Shown here: in pieces, positions 55,107-63,366 of the stretch
Position numbering within the stretch: position 1 is the first letter of the stretch
Layout: every line of letters begins with the position of its first letter
NCBI GenBank assembly: GCA_016929415.1
Contig: JAFGIW010000226.1
Coordinates: 1-64,000, forward strand
Source of the DNA: Chitinispirillaceae bacterium
Lineage (GTDB): Bacteria; Fibrobacterota; Chitinivibrionia; Chitinivibrionales; Chitinispirillaceae
Length of the DNA: 64,000 nt
Direction of reading: 5' to 3'
Made by a program: the position numbers and the translations under genes
The notes under the pieces: model-generated
Database searches by the model: none
What the model saw: only the letters and a program-made list of their open reading frames with translations
What the model was told of the DNA's origin: nothing

Positions 55107-57770
55107 TTAAAGGCCGTACATAATCCTGAGTATAAAATTTCGTCTTTTTTGAGGAGTTCTATATGAATAGAAATCTCCGTCTGCTGAACGTACCCCCGGA
55201 TCAAAATATTCATGATTGAGGATATTGTTGCAGATGATCTGCAGATCCAATCCCGGCAGAAGATCGTACCAGGCCACGGTAGCATGTGCGATAACATAGG
55301 AAGGAAATTCACCCGGATTGTCAGGCACCGATGTACCTTCTCCAACGGGTCGTTTTCCGACAATATTCATTCTTATATTTATATTAAGTTTTTTGAAATA
55401 GAGTGCATTTATTCCTATGTTTTCCTGATGACTTGCAATATCGCCGATTCGTTGATAATCACCGGTAGCCTCACCATCGGCGAGGATATCGGTTTTCGGA
55501 TAGGTATAGGTATAATTGGCAAACAAATTATAATTACGAAAAGTCCATGTAAATGTCGATTGAAGGCCACTGATTTTCAGCTCCCCGATTGCCTGGTTCT
55601 GACCGGTCGTGTCACTGGTAGGTAATAGATACTTCCCGGTGCCCACCGCATTTTCATATCGTGAATGAAAACCGGCCAAGTCGAAGAATAGATTTTCCAA
55701 CAGTTTTACACCCAGAGACGCTTCAAAATTGCGTACCCGTTCGGGTTCAAGATTCGGGTTGTTGACAAGTCGGTTGTAATTTGTCGAGTATTTCGTCCAA
55801 TTTGATGCGTTTTGGAATGCGCTTGCATAAATTACTTTACCGATAAAGATTCCCGGTGTAACTACCAGGGCAATCCTCGGATTGAAAATCAATCCATATC
55901 CGCCGCTTTTCCTGATTTTGTTATAATCAAGGCGGCCGCCAAGAGTAAACGTAATATTACTATGTAGCCTCAACGCGCCCTGAAGGTACACACCGAGATC
56001 GTTTACGGTGAAATCGTTGCCGCCCGGTAGGTTATCTCCGCTACTGACGCCGTTTTCTACAACACTGGTGTCGGACAGCGGTGTATCCGCGCCATAGTAA
56101 GTCGATTTTCTGTAATCTCCCTGAATAGAACTGTTTCGTGCTTCGACACCACCAACAAAATCAAAATGCTTGTTGGGAACCCAAATCGTTTTAAATTCGT
56201 TCCGGAATTGTCGTGAAATCTGGCAAAAAAATTGTTTAATCCAATACGGTCTAGCTTTTAGTGATGAATCAGGGGCCAATAAACTATCAACTGGAAGATA
56301 ATAATTAGAAAAATTCGCCATATATACGGCTTGGGTCTCGTCATCAAGAACACTGATCTTGTATTGTGCGGAATTCATAATTGACAATTTGTCATTGAGA
56401 TCGTTTTGAAAATCGGCGTAGATAAAGGATTGACGCGGGATCCACAAATCGCCGTTTTTCGCTCCGGCTTCATTTTTGTCGTTATAGTAGTTTGTCCCTC
56501 CCTGTTTGCTCCGCCAGAACTCACCGCCTATTTTAAAATCAGCTATTTTCAGCTTGCCGGAAACAAACCAGTATTCAGACAGATTCGAGTATCCGACCGG
56601 CTCACCATTGAGTCGTTTATTCAACAATTCTTTTTCCCAATGCCGTATAGAATCGATGCCTATCGAAGAAAGTTCAACGCCGACAGTATCACCGCGGATA
56701 TTTTTGATAATATCGAAATAGGGGTTGTCTTCCGTGTACCGTTCATCTGCGAGAAGGGACGCGGCACCCGCCGAGTCGATACTCAGCAGCCCTTTATAGT
56801 CAACGCCGTCGTAATCCGAGGGGTCATAGTCGAACTCTTTATAACCCGACAAATCCAGCTCGTCGGAGCGGAAATGCCTGGCACTGGCGGAGAATGAAAC
56901 GTGCTTCCGCTTTGCCGATAGGGTGGCATCTATATAGCCTGTTTTACATGATCCGCCACCGACATTCGCATTGAGGGAAAGCGGACGATCTTTCGGGGTT
57001 TCATCGGGATCTTTTGTAATAATATTGATCACGCCGACAAGAGCGTTGGCGCCGTACATCGTCGATGCCGGTCCGTAGAGCACCTCGACCCGCTTAACAT
57101 TGGAAATGGGGTACTGGCGGGTGTTGTATATGGCGTTTGACCACAGGTCGTTTTCTTCTCTACCATCAACAAGCAGTAGCGTGCGGTCAATCAGATTTGA
57201 GCGGTAACCCCGCTGGTAAAAATGGGTGTAAGTTATTGAAAAGGGGCGGCAAACAGTGAAACCCGGCAGGTCTGAGAAGAGGGCGTCGAGATCGATATAA
57301 CCTCGGTTACGAATATCCTGGTCGGTTATAATCATTACCGTTGCCGGCGCTTCGCGTATATTCTCGGCTTTCTTTGATACCGAGGTAACGAGAGTCGACT
57401 GACGCGACAGCTTGACCTCATTTACCAGTGCAATGAATACCGGATGGTCAAGCGTCCTCGGTTCATAGGGTGATTCAATCAATAACGTTTTTACGGCATT
57501 CCGTGCTGAGTCAATATTGTCGGTTGCACAATATGTCATTGCAACAAGACGCCACGCCTCCACCCGCACCGGCTTGGAAAGCTCCTTGTTTAAACAAGGG
57601 GTCAGTAGTAGCAGCACCTCTTCAAAATTGCCGTTTTCATATTTTTTCTGCGCATCTTTCAAGGTTGCCTCACAGGAGTCATTTGCGGCAATAAAGCTTG
57701 TAATGCACAGGATAATTCCCACGAAGCATAAAAATATTTTCCTTAAAAAAGGTAGGATGGCATCTCTCAT
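55107..57770 (-). CDS. TonB-dependent outer-membrane receptor with N-terminal repeat extension
   Basis: ATG 57770 follows AAGGA and lies 13 bp after the STAND gene; the product has 887 residues. A signal peptide (MRDAILPFLRKIFLCFVGIILCITSFIAA) is followed by about 90 residues of TPR-like helices (ATLKDAQKKYENGNFEEVLLLLTPCLNKEL). The plug domain comes next (SVSKKAENIREAPATVMIITDQDIRNRGYIDLDALFSDLPGF; VEVLYGPASTMYGANALVGVINIITKD) and then a C-terminal beta-barrel ending in an aromatic residue region. The helical extension replaces the usual carboxypeptidase-like or signalling domain. The substrate is unknown; its operon neighbours make small-molecule uptake or sensing likely. Confidence 0.92.
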   Translation of the reverse strand: MRDAILPFLRKIFLCFVGIILCITSFIAANDSCEATLKDAQKKYENGNFEEVLLLLTPCLNKELSKPVRVEAWRLVAMTYCATDNIDSARNAVKTLLIESPYEPRTLDHPVFIALVNEVKLSRQSTLVTSVSKKAENIREAPATVMIITDQDIRNRGYIDLDALFSDLPGFTVCRPFSITYTHFYQRGYRSNLIDRTLLLVDGREENDLWSNAIYNTRQYPISNVKRVEVLYGPASTMYGANALVGVINIITKDPDETPKDRPLSLNANVGGGSCKTGYIDATLSAKRKHVSFSASARHFRSDELDLSGYKEFDYDPSDYDGVDYKGLLSIDSAGAASLLADERYTEDNPYFDIIKNIRGDTVGVELSSIGIDSIRHWEKELLNKRLNGEPVGYSNLSEYWFVSGKLKIADFKIGGEFWRSKQGGTNYYNDKNEAGAKNGDLWIPRQSFIYADFQNDLNDKLSIMNSAQYKISVLDDETQAVYMANFSNYYLPVDSLLAPDSSLKARPYWIKQFFCQISRQFRNEFKTIWVPNKHFDFVGGVEARNSSIQGDYRKSTYYGADTPLSDTSVVENGVSSGDNLPGGNDFTVNDLGVYLQGALRLHSNITFTLGGRLDYNKIRKSGGYGLIFNPRIALVVTPGIFIGKVIYASAFQNASNWTKYSTNYNRLVNNPNLEPERVRNFEASLGVKLLENLFFDLAGFHSRYENAVGTGKYLLPTSDTTGQNQAIGELKISGLQSTFTWTFRNYNLFANYTYTYPKTDILADGEATGDYQRIGDIASHQENIGINALYFKKLNINIRMNIVGKRPVGEGTSVPDNPGEFPSYVIAHATVAWYDLLPGLDLQIICNNILNHEYFDPGVRSADGDFYSYRTPQKRRNFILRIMYGL

Positions 57771-57783
57771 TGCGGGCTCATCC

Positions 57784-60700
57784 TTACGGAAACTGAGAAC
57801 AGGTTTTTTCATTCGGTATATCCGGTCCAATATATTCATTCCAATATTCATCCCACTTTTCTTTCGATATGTTTTTCGTGACTTTTTGGCATAGATCATC
57901 CACAAACGATTCCGGTTTCACCATCCACGACCTGATATTCATATCGGCACTTGCCGACAGAAGCCAGGATCCATCGGCAGCGAGCGCGATATCGTATATC
58001 CAGAGGTCGTGCCCACGTAAAACTATCGAAGGGGACTTGATGTCATCGAGATGCCACAATCTGATGGCTCCATCATAACTGCCGGTTATCAAGCGAGTGA
58101 AGCTGGGACCGAAACGGACTGAACTGACACGCGAGGAATGACCTGCAAGAATAACCGATGCTTCAGATGGCTGAACGGTCCGCCAATATAAAACCATACC
58201 TCCCAAGGTACCGGCCGCCAACCTTAGGCCTGCACCGCAAAATGCCAGAGCTGTTATCGCTTCACCATTTCCCGCCAGTCTTCTAAAGGGTTCTGAATTG
58301 AACGATGAATTGGAAAAAATGACAATCGAACCATTATTCAATCCACAGGCAATAAATCCTGTTTTTGGTGCATAAGCGAGTGAAGTTAAGGGGGCATTAA
58401 ATTGATATTTTGACAGTATTGTCGTTCGTGTAATATCCCACTGTTCAATAACGCCACCTCTCGCTACCAGAATAGCATCGGCTGTTCCGGTGAAGACTAC
58501 AGCCGTAATCGGTTGTTCTTCCTGAATGAGTATCCTGGCCGGAGCATCCGGCTTTTTTGTATTCCAAAGTAAAACGGTACCCTCAAAGCTCCCGGCCGCT
58601 AAGGTGGCATTGGCAGCATTAAAAGCCAGACACCGGAAATCAAATGGTCCCTCTTGTCCTGTTTCATAAAGAACGGAGGGAGTGTCCGGTATATGCACAT
58701 TCCATTTTTGAACCTTTCCATCTTGAGAGCAGGAGAAAAACCATTTTGAATCATCTCCAACACAGATGGAACGTACTGCACCTTTATTTCCTTTGAAGAC
58801 TGCATTTTTATCGATAACCGCCGAGAGTGCATAAAAAATATCGGGTTGATTTGCAGGACCGTCGTTGGCACGATTAAATTCGTATGCTTGCAATGCAAGA
58901 AACGAAGCTAAATGGGAATCGCCGCTCTTTTGAATATTAAGCGATTGAATAGCCAGTGAACGAGCAATGGCAAGCATATGTAACCTCTTTGTGTCACGCT
59001 CGGATTCTTCCGCCCGTTCAGTTTGTTTTACTGCTTCCTCTCTTTGTTTGAGGGCTTCCGAGCGTTGGTTTAAAGCCTCTTCATTAGCCGCAATCGCCTC
59101 TTCCTTCGCCTGTTCCGCGAGAGATTGCAACCTGATAGCTATCGCTTCCTGTTCCTCGGCCTTCAATTTTTCTCTAATTGCATTTTGTTTTTGGTTTTCC
59201 GTCTCCAAACGCTGATCCTCGGCTATCTGCTGCTGTTGCTCGGCAATTTTTTTCTGAATGAGTGCCTCTCGCTCCTGGCGCTCCGCTTTACGCTTTGCTT
59301 CCGACGCCGATTTTTCCTTTTCAATGGCTTGTATTTTACTTGCATCAGCCTGAAATTTGAGATTCAATGCCACAACGAGGAACATGATTGAGACAATCGA
59401 AACACCACCCAGAAAAAAAGCAAAGCGGCGTGCTTGCGTAAGACGTCTCTTCTGCAATGCTTCTTTGTTTTCCATCGCCTGCACGAACGTTTTTTCGCTG
59501 TGTTCTAAAAAGGTTATCGCCCGGTCAAATGCGGGATCGTATCTATCTGCCCATGCCATATTCGGTTTGTTCTTTCGCATCCAGTTCAGCCCGAGCTGTA
59601 ATTCCGGGTTGACCCATAGGCCGGCCTCACCCTTTTGATACAATTCCGCAGACCGGCACAGACGAAGATAGAGTTCTACTGAGCTGGTTTCATCAGCCAC
59701 CCATTCACGCAACCGGCCCCAGATTCTCATGATGCTTTCATGGGTAATATCTATTACCGACTCGGGTGTGAGTGGAACGGAAGCCTGCGGCATGAGAAAC
59801 GCTCTGCCGGGTTTCCTGAATGTTTCAATAACCGTGAGCACTCTTTCAATGTTTTCGTTCACTATGTCGCAGATTTTATTGAGTTGCGTCGGCCGACGGG
59901 TTCTTTTGCCATCCTGCACGATATTGGTGAGGGTTTTAAACAACTTTTCGGTGATATATTGTTGTCGCTCGTCTGCAAGATCATTGAAAATCTCTTCACC
60001 ATGCAGCGAAAGAGCGTTGTGTATTGTTCCGATAGCTTCGTAATGGCGAATGTCTATCCGGGTGTCGGGCGCTCCCGCTCTTTCCCAGTTATCCCAGGTC
60101 CTCATGAGCGCGTGCTGCAATACCGGCAGCTGGTCGGGTTCATTTCCCACATCCTCAAGCAGCCGTTGCATAAGTGCATCGGATATCTCACCCCCGCATG
60201 CCGCAGCCGGGCCACCAATAGCAAGCCGTTTTTCCTCACTTGTTAAACGAGGGACAAGGTAGCCTCCTCGACTGATTGCTTCAGGCAACCCGGGGAATTG
60301 GGTACATGAATCGATAAAATCGCTTCGCATCGAAAATGAAATGTAAATCGAAGTTGTGGATTGCTGTATTGCATTGAGAATGAGCGCTACGAATTGTGAC
60401 GCCTCGGCGAGGGAACTGTCCATGTCCTGTTGATTGCGGTACCTGAATAATTCTTCGAACTGATCGATGACAATGAGGCGGGTCTTGTTACAAATGGGGC
60501 GGGTCAATTCCGAAACCTTTATCAAGCCCTCGGGGCCGGAGCGGAGAAAGGTTTCTATTTTTGCAACATCGCAGAGATCGTTTTCGGGAATCGTGTTGTT
60601 TTTGAATTCGTCGCTTATAACTCGTGCAAGATTTTCAAATGGCGTGTAACCGGGACGAAAAATCGATACGCTCCACTGATCTGAAAAAAACGGATTTTTC

Positions 60701-60888
60701 CCCTTTATGAGACTGGGAATTATTCCTGCCCGCAGCAACGAAGATTTTCCACAGCCTGATGAACCGATAACGGCCAGAAATTTTTTAAAATACAATGTTT
60801 CAACGCAATAAAGTATCTGAGTATCTCTGCCGAAAAACAGGTAATCCTCATCGGTCTCGAAACTGCGTATTCCGGGATATGGATTCAT
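57784..60888 (-). CDS. Membrane-anchored STAND-type ATPase with WD40 repeats
   Basis: The 1034-residue protein has an N-terminal nSTAND1-like P-loop module: NPYPGIRSFETDEDYLFFGRD as its usual opening, Walker A GSSGCGKSS at 42-50, and Walker B LIVIDQFEELF at 138-148. Helical regions run to about 480. A single TM helix (about 489-510) is followed by a long Glu/Ala/Gln-rich coiled coil to about 650. The end is a WD40 propeller (FSCSQDGKVQKWNV, LITGSYDGAIRLWHLDD, LLSASADMNIRSWMV). STAND ATPases are signalling switches. The TM between ATPase and sensor would place the propeller across or at the membrane. It overlaps the epimerase gene by 4 bp. Confidence 0.88.
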   Translation of the reverse strand: MNPYPGIRSFETDEDYLFFGRDTQILYCVETLYFKKFLAVIGSSGCGKSSLLRAGIIPSLIKGKNPFFSDQWSVSIFRPGYTPFENLARVISDEFKNNTIPENDLCDVAKIETFLRSGPEGLIKVSELTRPICNKTRLIVIDQFEELFRYRNQQDMDSSLAEASQFVALILNAIQQSTTSIYISFSMRSDFIDSCTQFPGLPEAISRGGYLVPRLTSEEKRLAIGGPAAACGGEISDALMQRLLEDVGNEPDQLPVLQHALMRTWDNWERAGAPDTRIDIRHYEAIGTIHNALSLHGEEIFNDLADERQQYITEKLFKTLTNIVQDGKRTRRPTQLNKICDIVNENIERVLTVIETFRKPGRAFLMPQASVPLTPESVIDITHESIMRIWGRLREWVADETSSVELYLRLCRSAELYQKGEAGLWVNPELQLGLNWMRKNKPNMAWADRYDPAFDRAITFLEHSEKTFVQAMENKEALQKRRLTQARRFAFFLGGVSIVSIMFLVVALNLKFQADASKIQAIEKEKSASEAKRKAERQEREALIQKKIAEQQQQIAEDQRLETENQKQNAIREKLKAEEQEAIAIRLQSLAEQAKEEAIAANEEALNQRSEALKQREEAVKQTERAEESERDTKRLHMLAIARSLAIQSLNIQKSGDSHLASFLALQAYEFNRANDGPANQPDIFYALSAVIDKNAVFKGNKGAVRSICVGDDSKWFFSCSQDGKVQKWNVHIPDTPSVLYETGQEGPFDFRCLAFNAANATLAAGSFEGTVLLWNTKKPDAPARILIQEEQPITAVVFTGTADAILVARGGVIEQWDITRTTILSKYQFNAPLTSLAYAPKTGFIACGLNNGSIVIFSNSSFNSEPFRRLAGNGEAITALAFCGAGLRLAAGTLGGMVLYWRTVQPSEASVILAGHSSRVSSVRFGPSFTRLITGSYDGAIRLWHLDDIKSPSIVLRGHDLWIYDIALAADGSWLLSASADMNIRSWMVKPESFVDDLCQKVTKNISKEKWDEYWNEYIGPDIPNEKTCSQFP

Positions 60889-62000
60889 GAAAAAAACCTA
60901 TAGGAATTCTTATCGTTACTTGCATTAGGGGAATTCATCGCAATCCCGAGCCCCGCTTTATCGGGGACATCAATCCCGTTGCCCCGCAGGTGCAGGCCGG
61001 TTGCGTAATCCTGATCGAGAAATGACAGGGAACCGAAATCCGTTATCGTATAATTGACCAGCGAGGCGAAATGCACATTAGCTGCCATGCCGAGTGTCGA
61101 CTCTATCATCGAACCGACAACATAAGCCTGCTCATGTGCGTCGCAGAAATCCGCAATAGCAAGCGCGGAGAGCAAGCCTCCGCATTTTGCCAGCTTGATA
61201 TTTACAAGATCGACCGCCTGCATTTCGCATAATATCCGACAGTCTTTCAGCGTGTGCATGCTTTCATCAGCCATTATCTTGACCGGACAGTGCTCCCGTA
61301 TTTTCTTCAGTCCTTCGAAGTCATCCGCCGCAATTGGTTGTTCAATCCAGAGCAGATCAAATTCCCCTAGTGCGTTACAATAATCGATTGCACGATCGAT
61401 TTGGCGCCATCCTTGATTTATATCTAGTGTAATCCCTATGTCACTGGATATTTTCCTGATCCGCTTCAAGACTTTTTTGTCATGCATAAAATCGATGCCT
61501 GCCTTAATTTTAACTTGCGTAAATCCGTTTTGTAGAATCCGATGTATAGTGTCTTCTACAGTCGCCAGGTCGCGGGTAATCGGAAGAAGAGCCGAAACGG
61601 TGACCTTGTTTTTGCGTGTGCGATTAAAAAGATCCGAAACCGGCCTGCCACGCGCCTTGCCGACGATGTCAAGAAGCGCCGTCTCCACTGCACATTTCAT
61701 TGCCCCATTGAAAGCAATTGCATGTGCAATGGAATGCATTATTCCCCATACATCGGCTATGTCGTCAACTGCCTGACCGGTGAGCAACTTTTCTGCATGA
61801 CGCAGAGCTCCCCGTACTGATTCCTGTGTCTCTCCGGTAATATCCCAAGCAGCCGATGCTTCACCGTATCCTAGTATTCCCGATTTCGTTTTTATTGTTA
61901 TCAGAACATAGGGAAGATGGTGAAGGGTTACTCCGGTATAGGTAAAGGGTTGTTTGAGAGAGATGTAGACATTATCAGCTCTGACTTCGACAATTTCCAA
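60885..62000 (-). CDS. Enolase-superfamily epimerase (dipeptide-epimerase/muconate-cycloisomerase type)
   Basis: The 371-residue protein has the two-domain enolase-superfamily layout. The capping domain includes YVLITIKTKSGILGYGEA. The barrel carries the KxK acid/base (QVKIKAG, about residue 165), metal ligands Asp (LDINQGW), Glu (WIEQPI) and Asp (MADES), and the opposing Lys (VNIKLAKCGG). In L-Ala-D/L-Glu epimerases a DxD near the C-terminus binds the dipeptide amino group; here the comparable segment reads TDFGSLSF, so the second Asp seems missing and the substrate may not be a dipeptide. The start lies 21 bp after the methyltransferase stop. Confidence 0.85.
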   Translation of the reverse strand: MEIVEVRADNVYISLKQPFTYTGVTLHHLPYVLITIKTKSGILGYGEASAAWDITGETQESVRGALRHAEKLLTGQAVDDIADVWGIMHSIAHAIAFNGAMKCAVETALLDIVGKARGRPVSDLFNRTRKNKVTVSALLPITRDLATVEDTIHRILQNGFTQVKIKAGIDFMHDKKVLKRIRKISSDIGITLDINQGWRQIDRAIDYCNALGEFDLLWIEQPIAADDFEGLKKIREHCPVKIMADESMHTLKDCRILCEMQAVDLVNIKLAKCGGLLSALAIADFCDAHEQAYVVGSMIESTLGMAANVHFASLVNYTITDFGSLSFLDQDYATGLHLRGNGIDVPDKAGLGIAMNSPNASNDKNSYRFFS

Positions 62001-62021
62001 AACTTTTCCTCAGTAGAGGGG

Positions 62022-62648
62022 TCACAAAATCGCACAAACGCATAATGCATAATCTCTGATATATGCATATTCACAATCATCCGGTGTTCTGAGTGGCACC
62101 GATTCCAGATATATACGTTTGAAATACCGCATAAGATTGTCCTGGTACAGCTCTTCAAGATGACTTTTCATATAGTAAAATGTAAGTGCCCCGCCCGGCT
62201 TCAGTAAATTCATCGATGCTGTTGCAAAGAAATCGAACCGTTTCCTATTGGCCTCTTCGACAGTGGGTGAATACGTATCAAAAAAAATTCCGTCGAACTG
62301 TCCCAGTGATGATCGTACAGTCTGCCAGTAAACAGGAAGCAGTGTGATCTTTGAATCCGGGTAACGTTTTTTCCAATTTTGAGCATAGTTAAAAACTTCG
62401 GGATGCGGTTCGAGGATTGTGTGACTTTCTACTCCCAATTCCTGTAACCGTGAAGCCGATATTCCCATACCGAATCCAACCTCCAGAATATTTCCCTTGG
62501 CATGTTCATGAAGCATTTCAGCCATTTTGTTCATATACGGGGTTTCCCAGTCCATCATTACCTGATGACCGTCGATAAGCAGTCTATCGGCTCTGTATTC
62601 AACTTTTTTTCTATCCCAGTCACTATTAGGGTTGCTTTGCAAACACAT
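62022..62648 (-). CDS. Guanidinoacetate N-methyltransferase-like SAM methyltransferase
   Basis: The 208-residue protein aligns by eye with GAMT. VMMDWETPYM corresponds to VMERWETPYM, with the substrate-binding Glu. NILEVGFGMGISASRLQ is the SAM loop and FDGIFFDTYS keeps the second acidic residue (the Asp of YDTY). LLKPGGALTFYY precedes the last strands. GAMT methylates guanidinoacetate to creatine; a related amidino or arginine-type substrate is possible here. GGAGGA directly abuts ATG 62648, whereas TTG at 62642 is 7 bases from it, so the true start may be that TTG. It is the first gene of the long minus-strand operon. Confidence 0.78.
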   Translation of the reverse strand: MCLQSNPNSDWDRKKVEYRADRLLIDGHQVMMDWETPYMNKMAEMLHEHAKGNILEVGFGMGISASRLQELGVESHTILEPHPEVFNYAQNWKKRYPDSKITLLPVYWQTVRSSLGQFDGIFFDTYSPTVEEANRKRFDFFATASMNLLKPGGALTFYYMKSHLEELYQDNLMRYFKRIYLESVPLRTPDDCEYAYIRDYALCVCAIL

Positions 62649-63153
62649 TCCTCCGCAGGGATGAACGTTTCACGCTCGGTTTCATTTTCTTGAATTCAGC
62701 CATATTTTACTTGGCGACACGATTCACCCGACCACTTGTACGTAAGGCAAAAACGTCGTCGTTGACAATTTAATTCTCATCGATTTAGACCGGTCATAGA
62801 TTTTTATCACATCACCCAATAAATTATTATACACAACAAACTCTAATCCCGCAATCACCGATAATCGGTTATCGTCTTTTTTTTCTGGTATTTCAGCGTC
62901 GATGGGTTACCGAGTCCATGATTTGTTTTCTTATGAAGATCCCTTATGCTTTCAATAACACAAGACACGGCGCTCGATTGTATAAGGATGCCTACTCAGG
63001 GCTGAGGAATTATAATTTCCTTGAAGCTTCGTACTGTGTGATAAAAACATTTACCTAGTTGATCAAAATAGTTACCGAACCAGGTAAAAACAACAAAATG
63101 GGCGTGACCAAACCGGGGACGTTGAATACAAGGGTGGAGGATAAGGGTAAAAA
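62649..63153. other. Upstream region of the eight-gene operon, no supported gene
   Basis: This A/T-rich stretch contains no ORF I would support. It should hold the promoter of the minus-strand operon. A plausible site is TTGCGG-N17-TATAAT on the minus strand (62827-62855), with a perfect -10 but weak -35. At 62860-62875 CGATAA-TCGG-TTATCG is a small hairpin followed on the plus strand by a T run; no plus-strand gene precedes it. Confidence 0.4.
62827..62855 (-). promoter_or_regulatory. Possible promoter of the eight-gene operon
   Basis: Minus-strand TTGCGG, 17 bases, TATAAT, pointing at the methyltransferase gene about 180 bp away. The -10 is consensus; the -35 matches only at TTG. Confidence 0.35.
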
Positions 63154-63321
63154 TCAAATACAGGTTTGCCTGACAGAACATGAAAGCGCTTTTTGAAGCA
63201 CAGAATCAAATACAGCGGAATCCACAGGAACGGAATGTCGGGCAAACGGGGAACAGTTGAACATTTTTTCGGCGCGGGGAATCAAAACAACAAGGATCGT
63301 TATGCAGGTAAAAGACATCAT
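63154..63321 (-). CDS. Small 55-residue ORF or gene remnant
   Basis: The frame reads MMSFTCITILVVLIPRAEKM, then a polar part with VPVDSAVFDSVLQKALSCSV and a TGA stop. AGAGGA lies about 6 bases before the ATG and the start is signal-like. It looks like the 5' end of an exported protein gene that has decayed, because the DNA beyond the stop contains other short open frames with no coherent continuation. It follows the Nramp-like gene's stop by 45 bp on the same strand. Confidence 0.3.
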   Translation of the reverse strand: MMSFTCITILVVLIPRAEKMFNCSPFARHSVPVDSAVFDSVLQKALSCSVRQTCI

Positions 63322-63366
63322 TGCTGTCCTCTTTCCTGAAGTGTAAACAGACTGCCGGCCGCCCCC

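Noticed and set aside
55085-55363. N-terminal extension of the GNAT-like gene
   Set aside because: The extra 93 residues are the TonB-receptor gene read in another frame. ATG 55084 lies just past that stop and has a ribosome-binding site.
57784-60888. Anti-phage defence interpretation of the STAND-WD40 gene
   Set aside because: STAND ATPases occur in defence, but no nuclease, toxin or other defence gene is nearby and the operon partners are transport and signalling genes.
62860-62884. Hairpin with T run resembling a terminator
   Set aside because: The stem is short and A/T-rich and no plus-strand gene precedes it, so I did not call a terminator.
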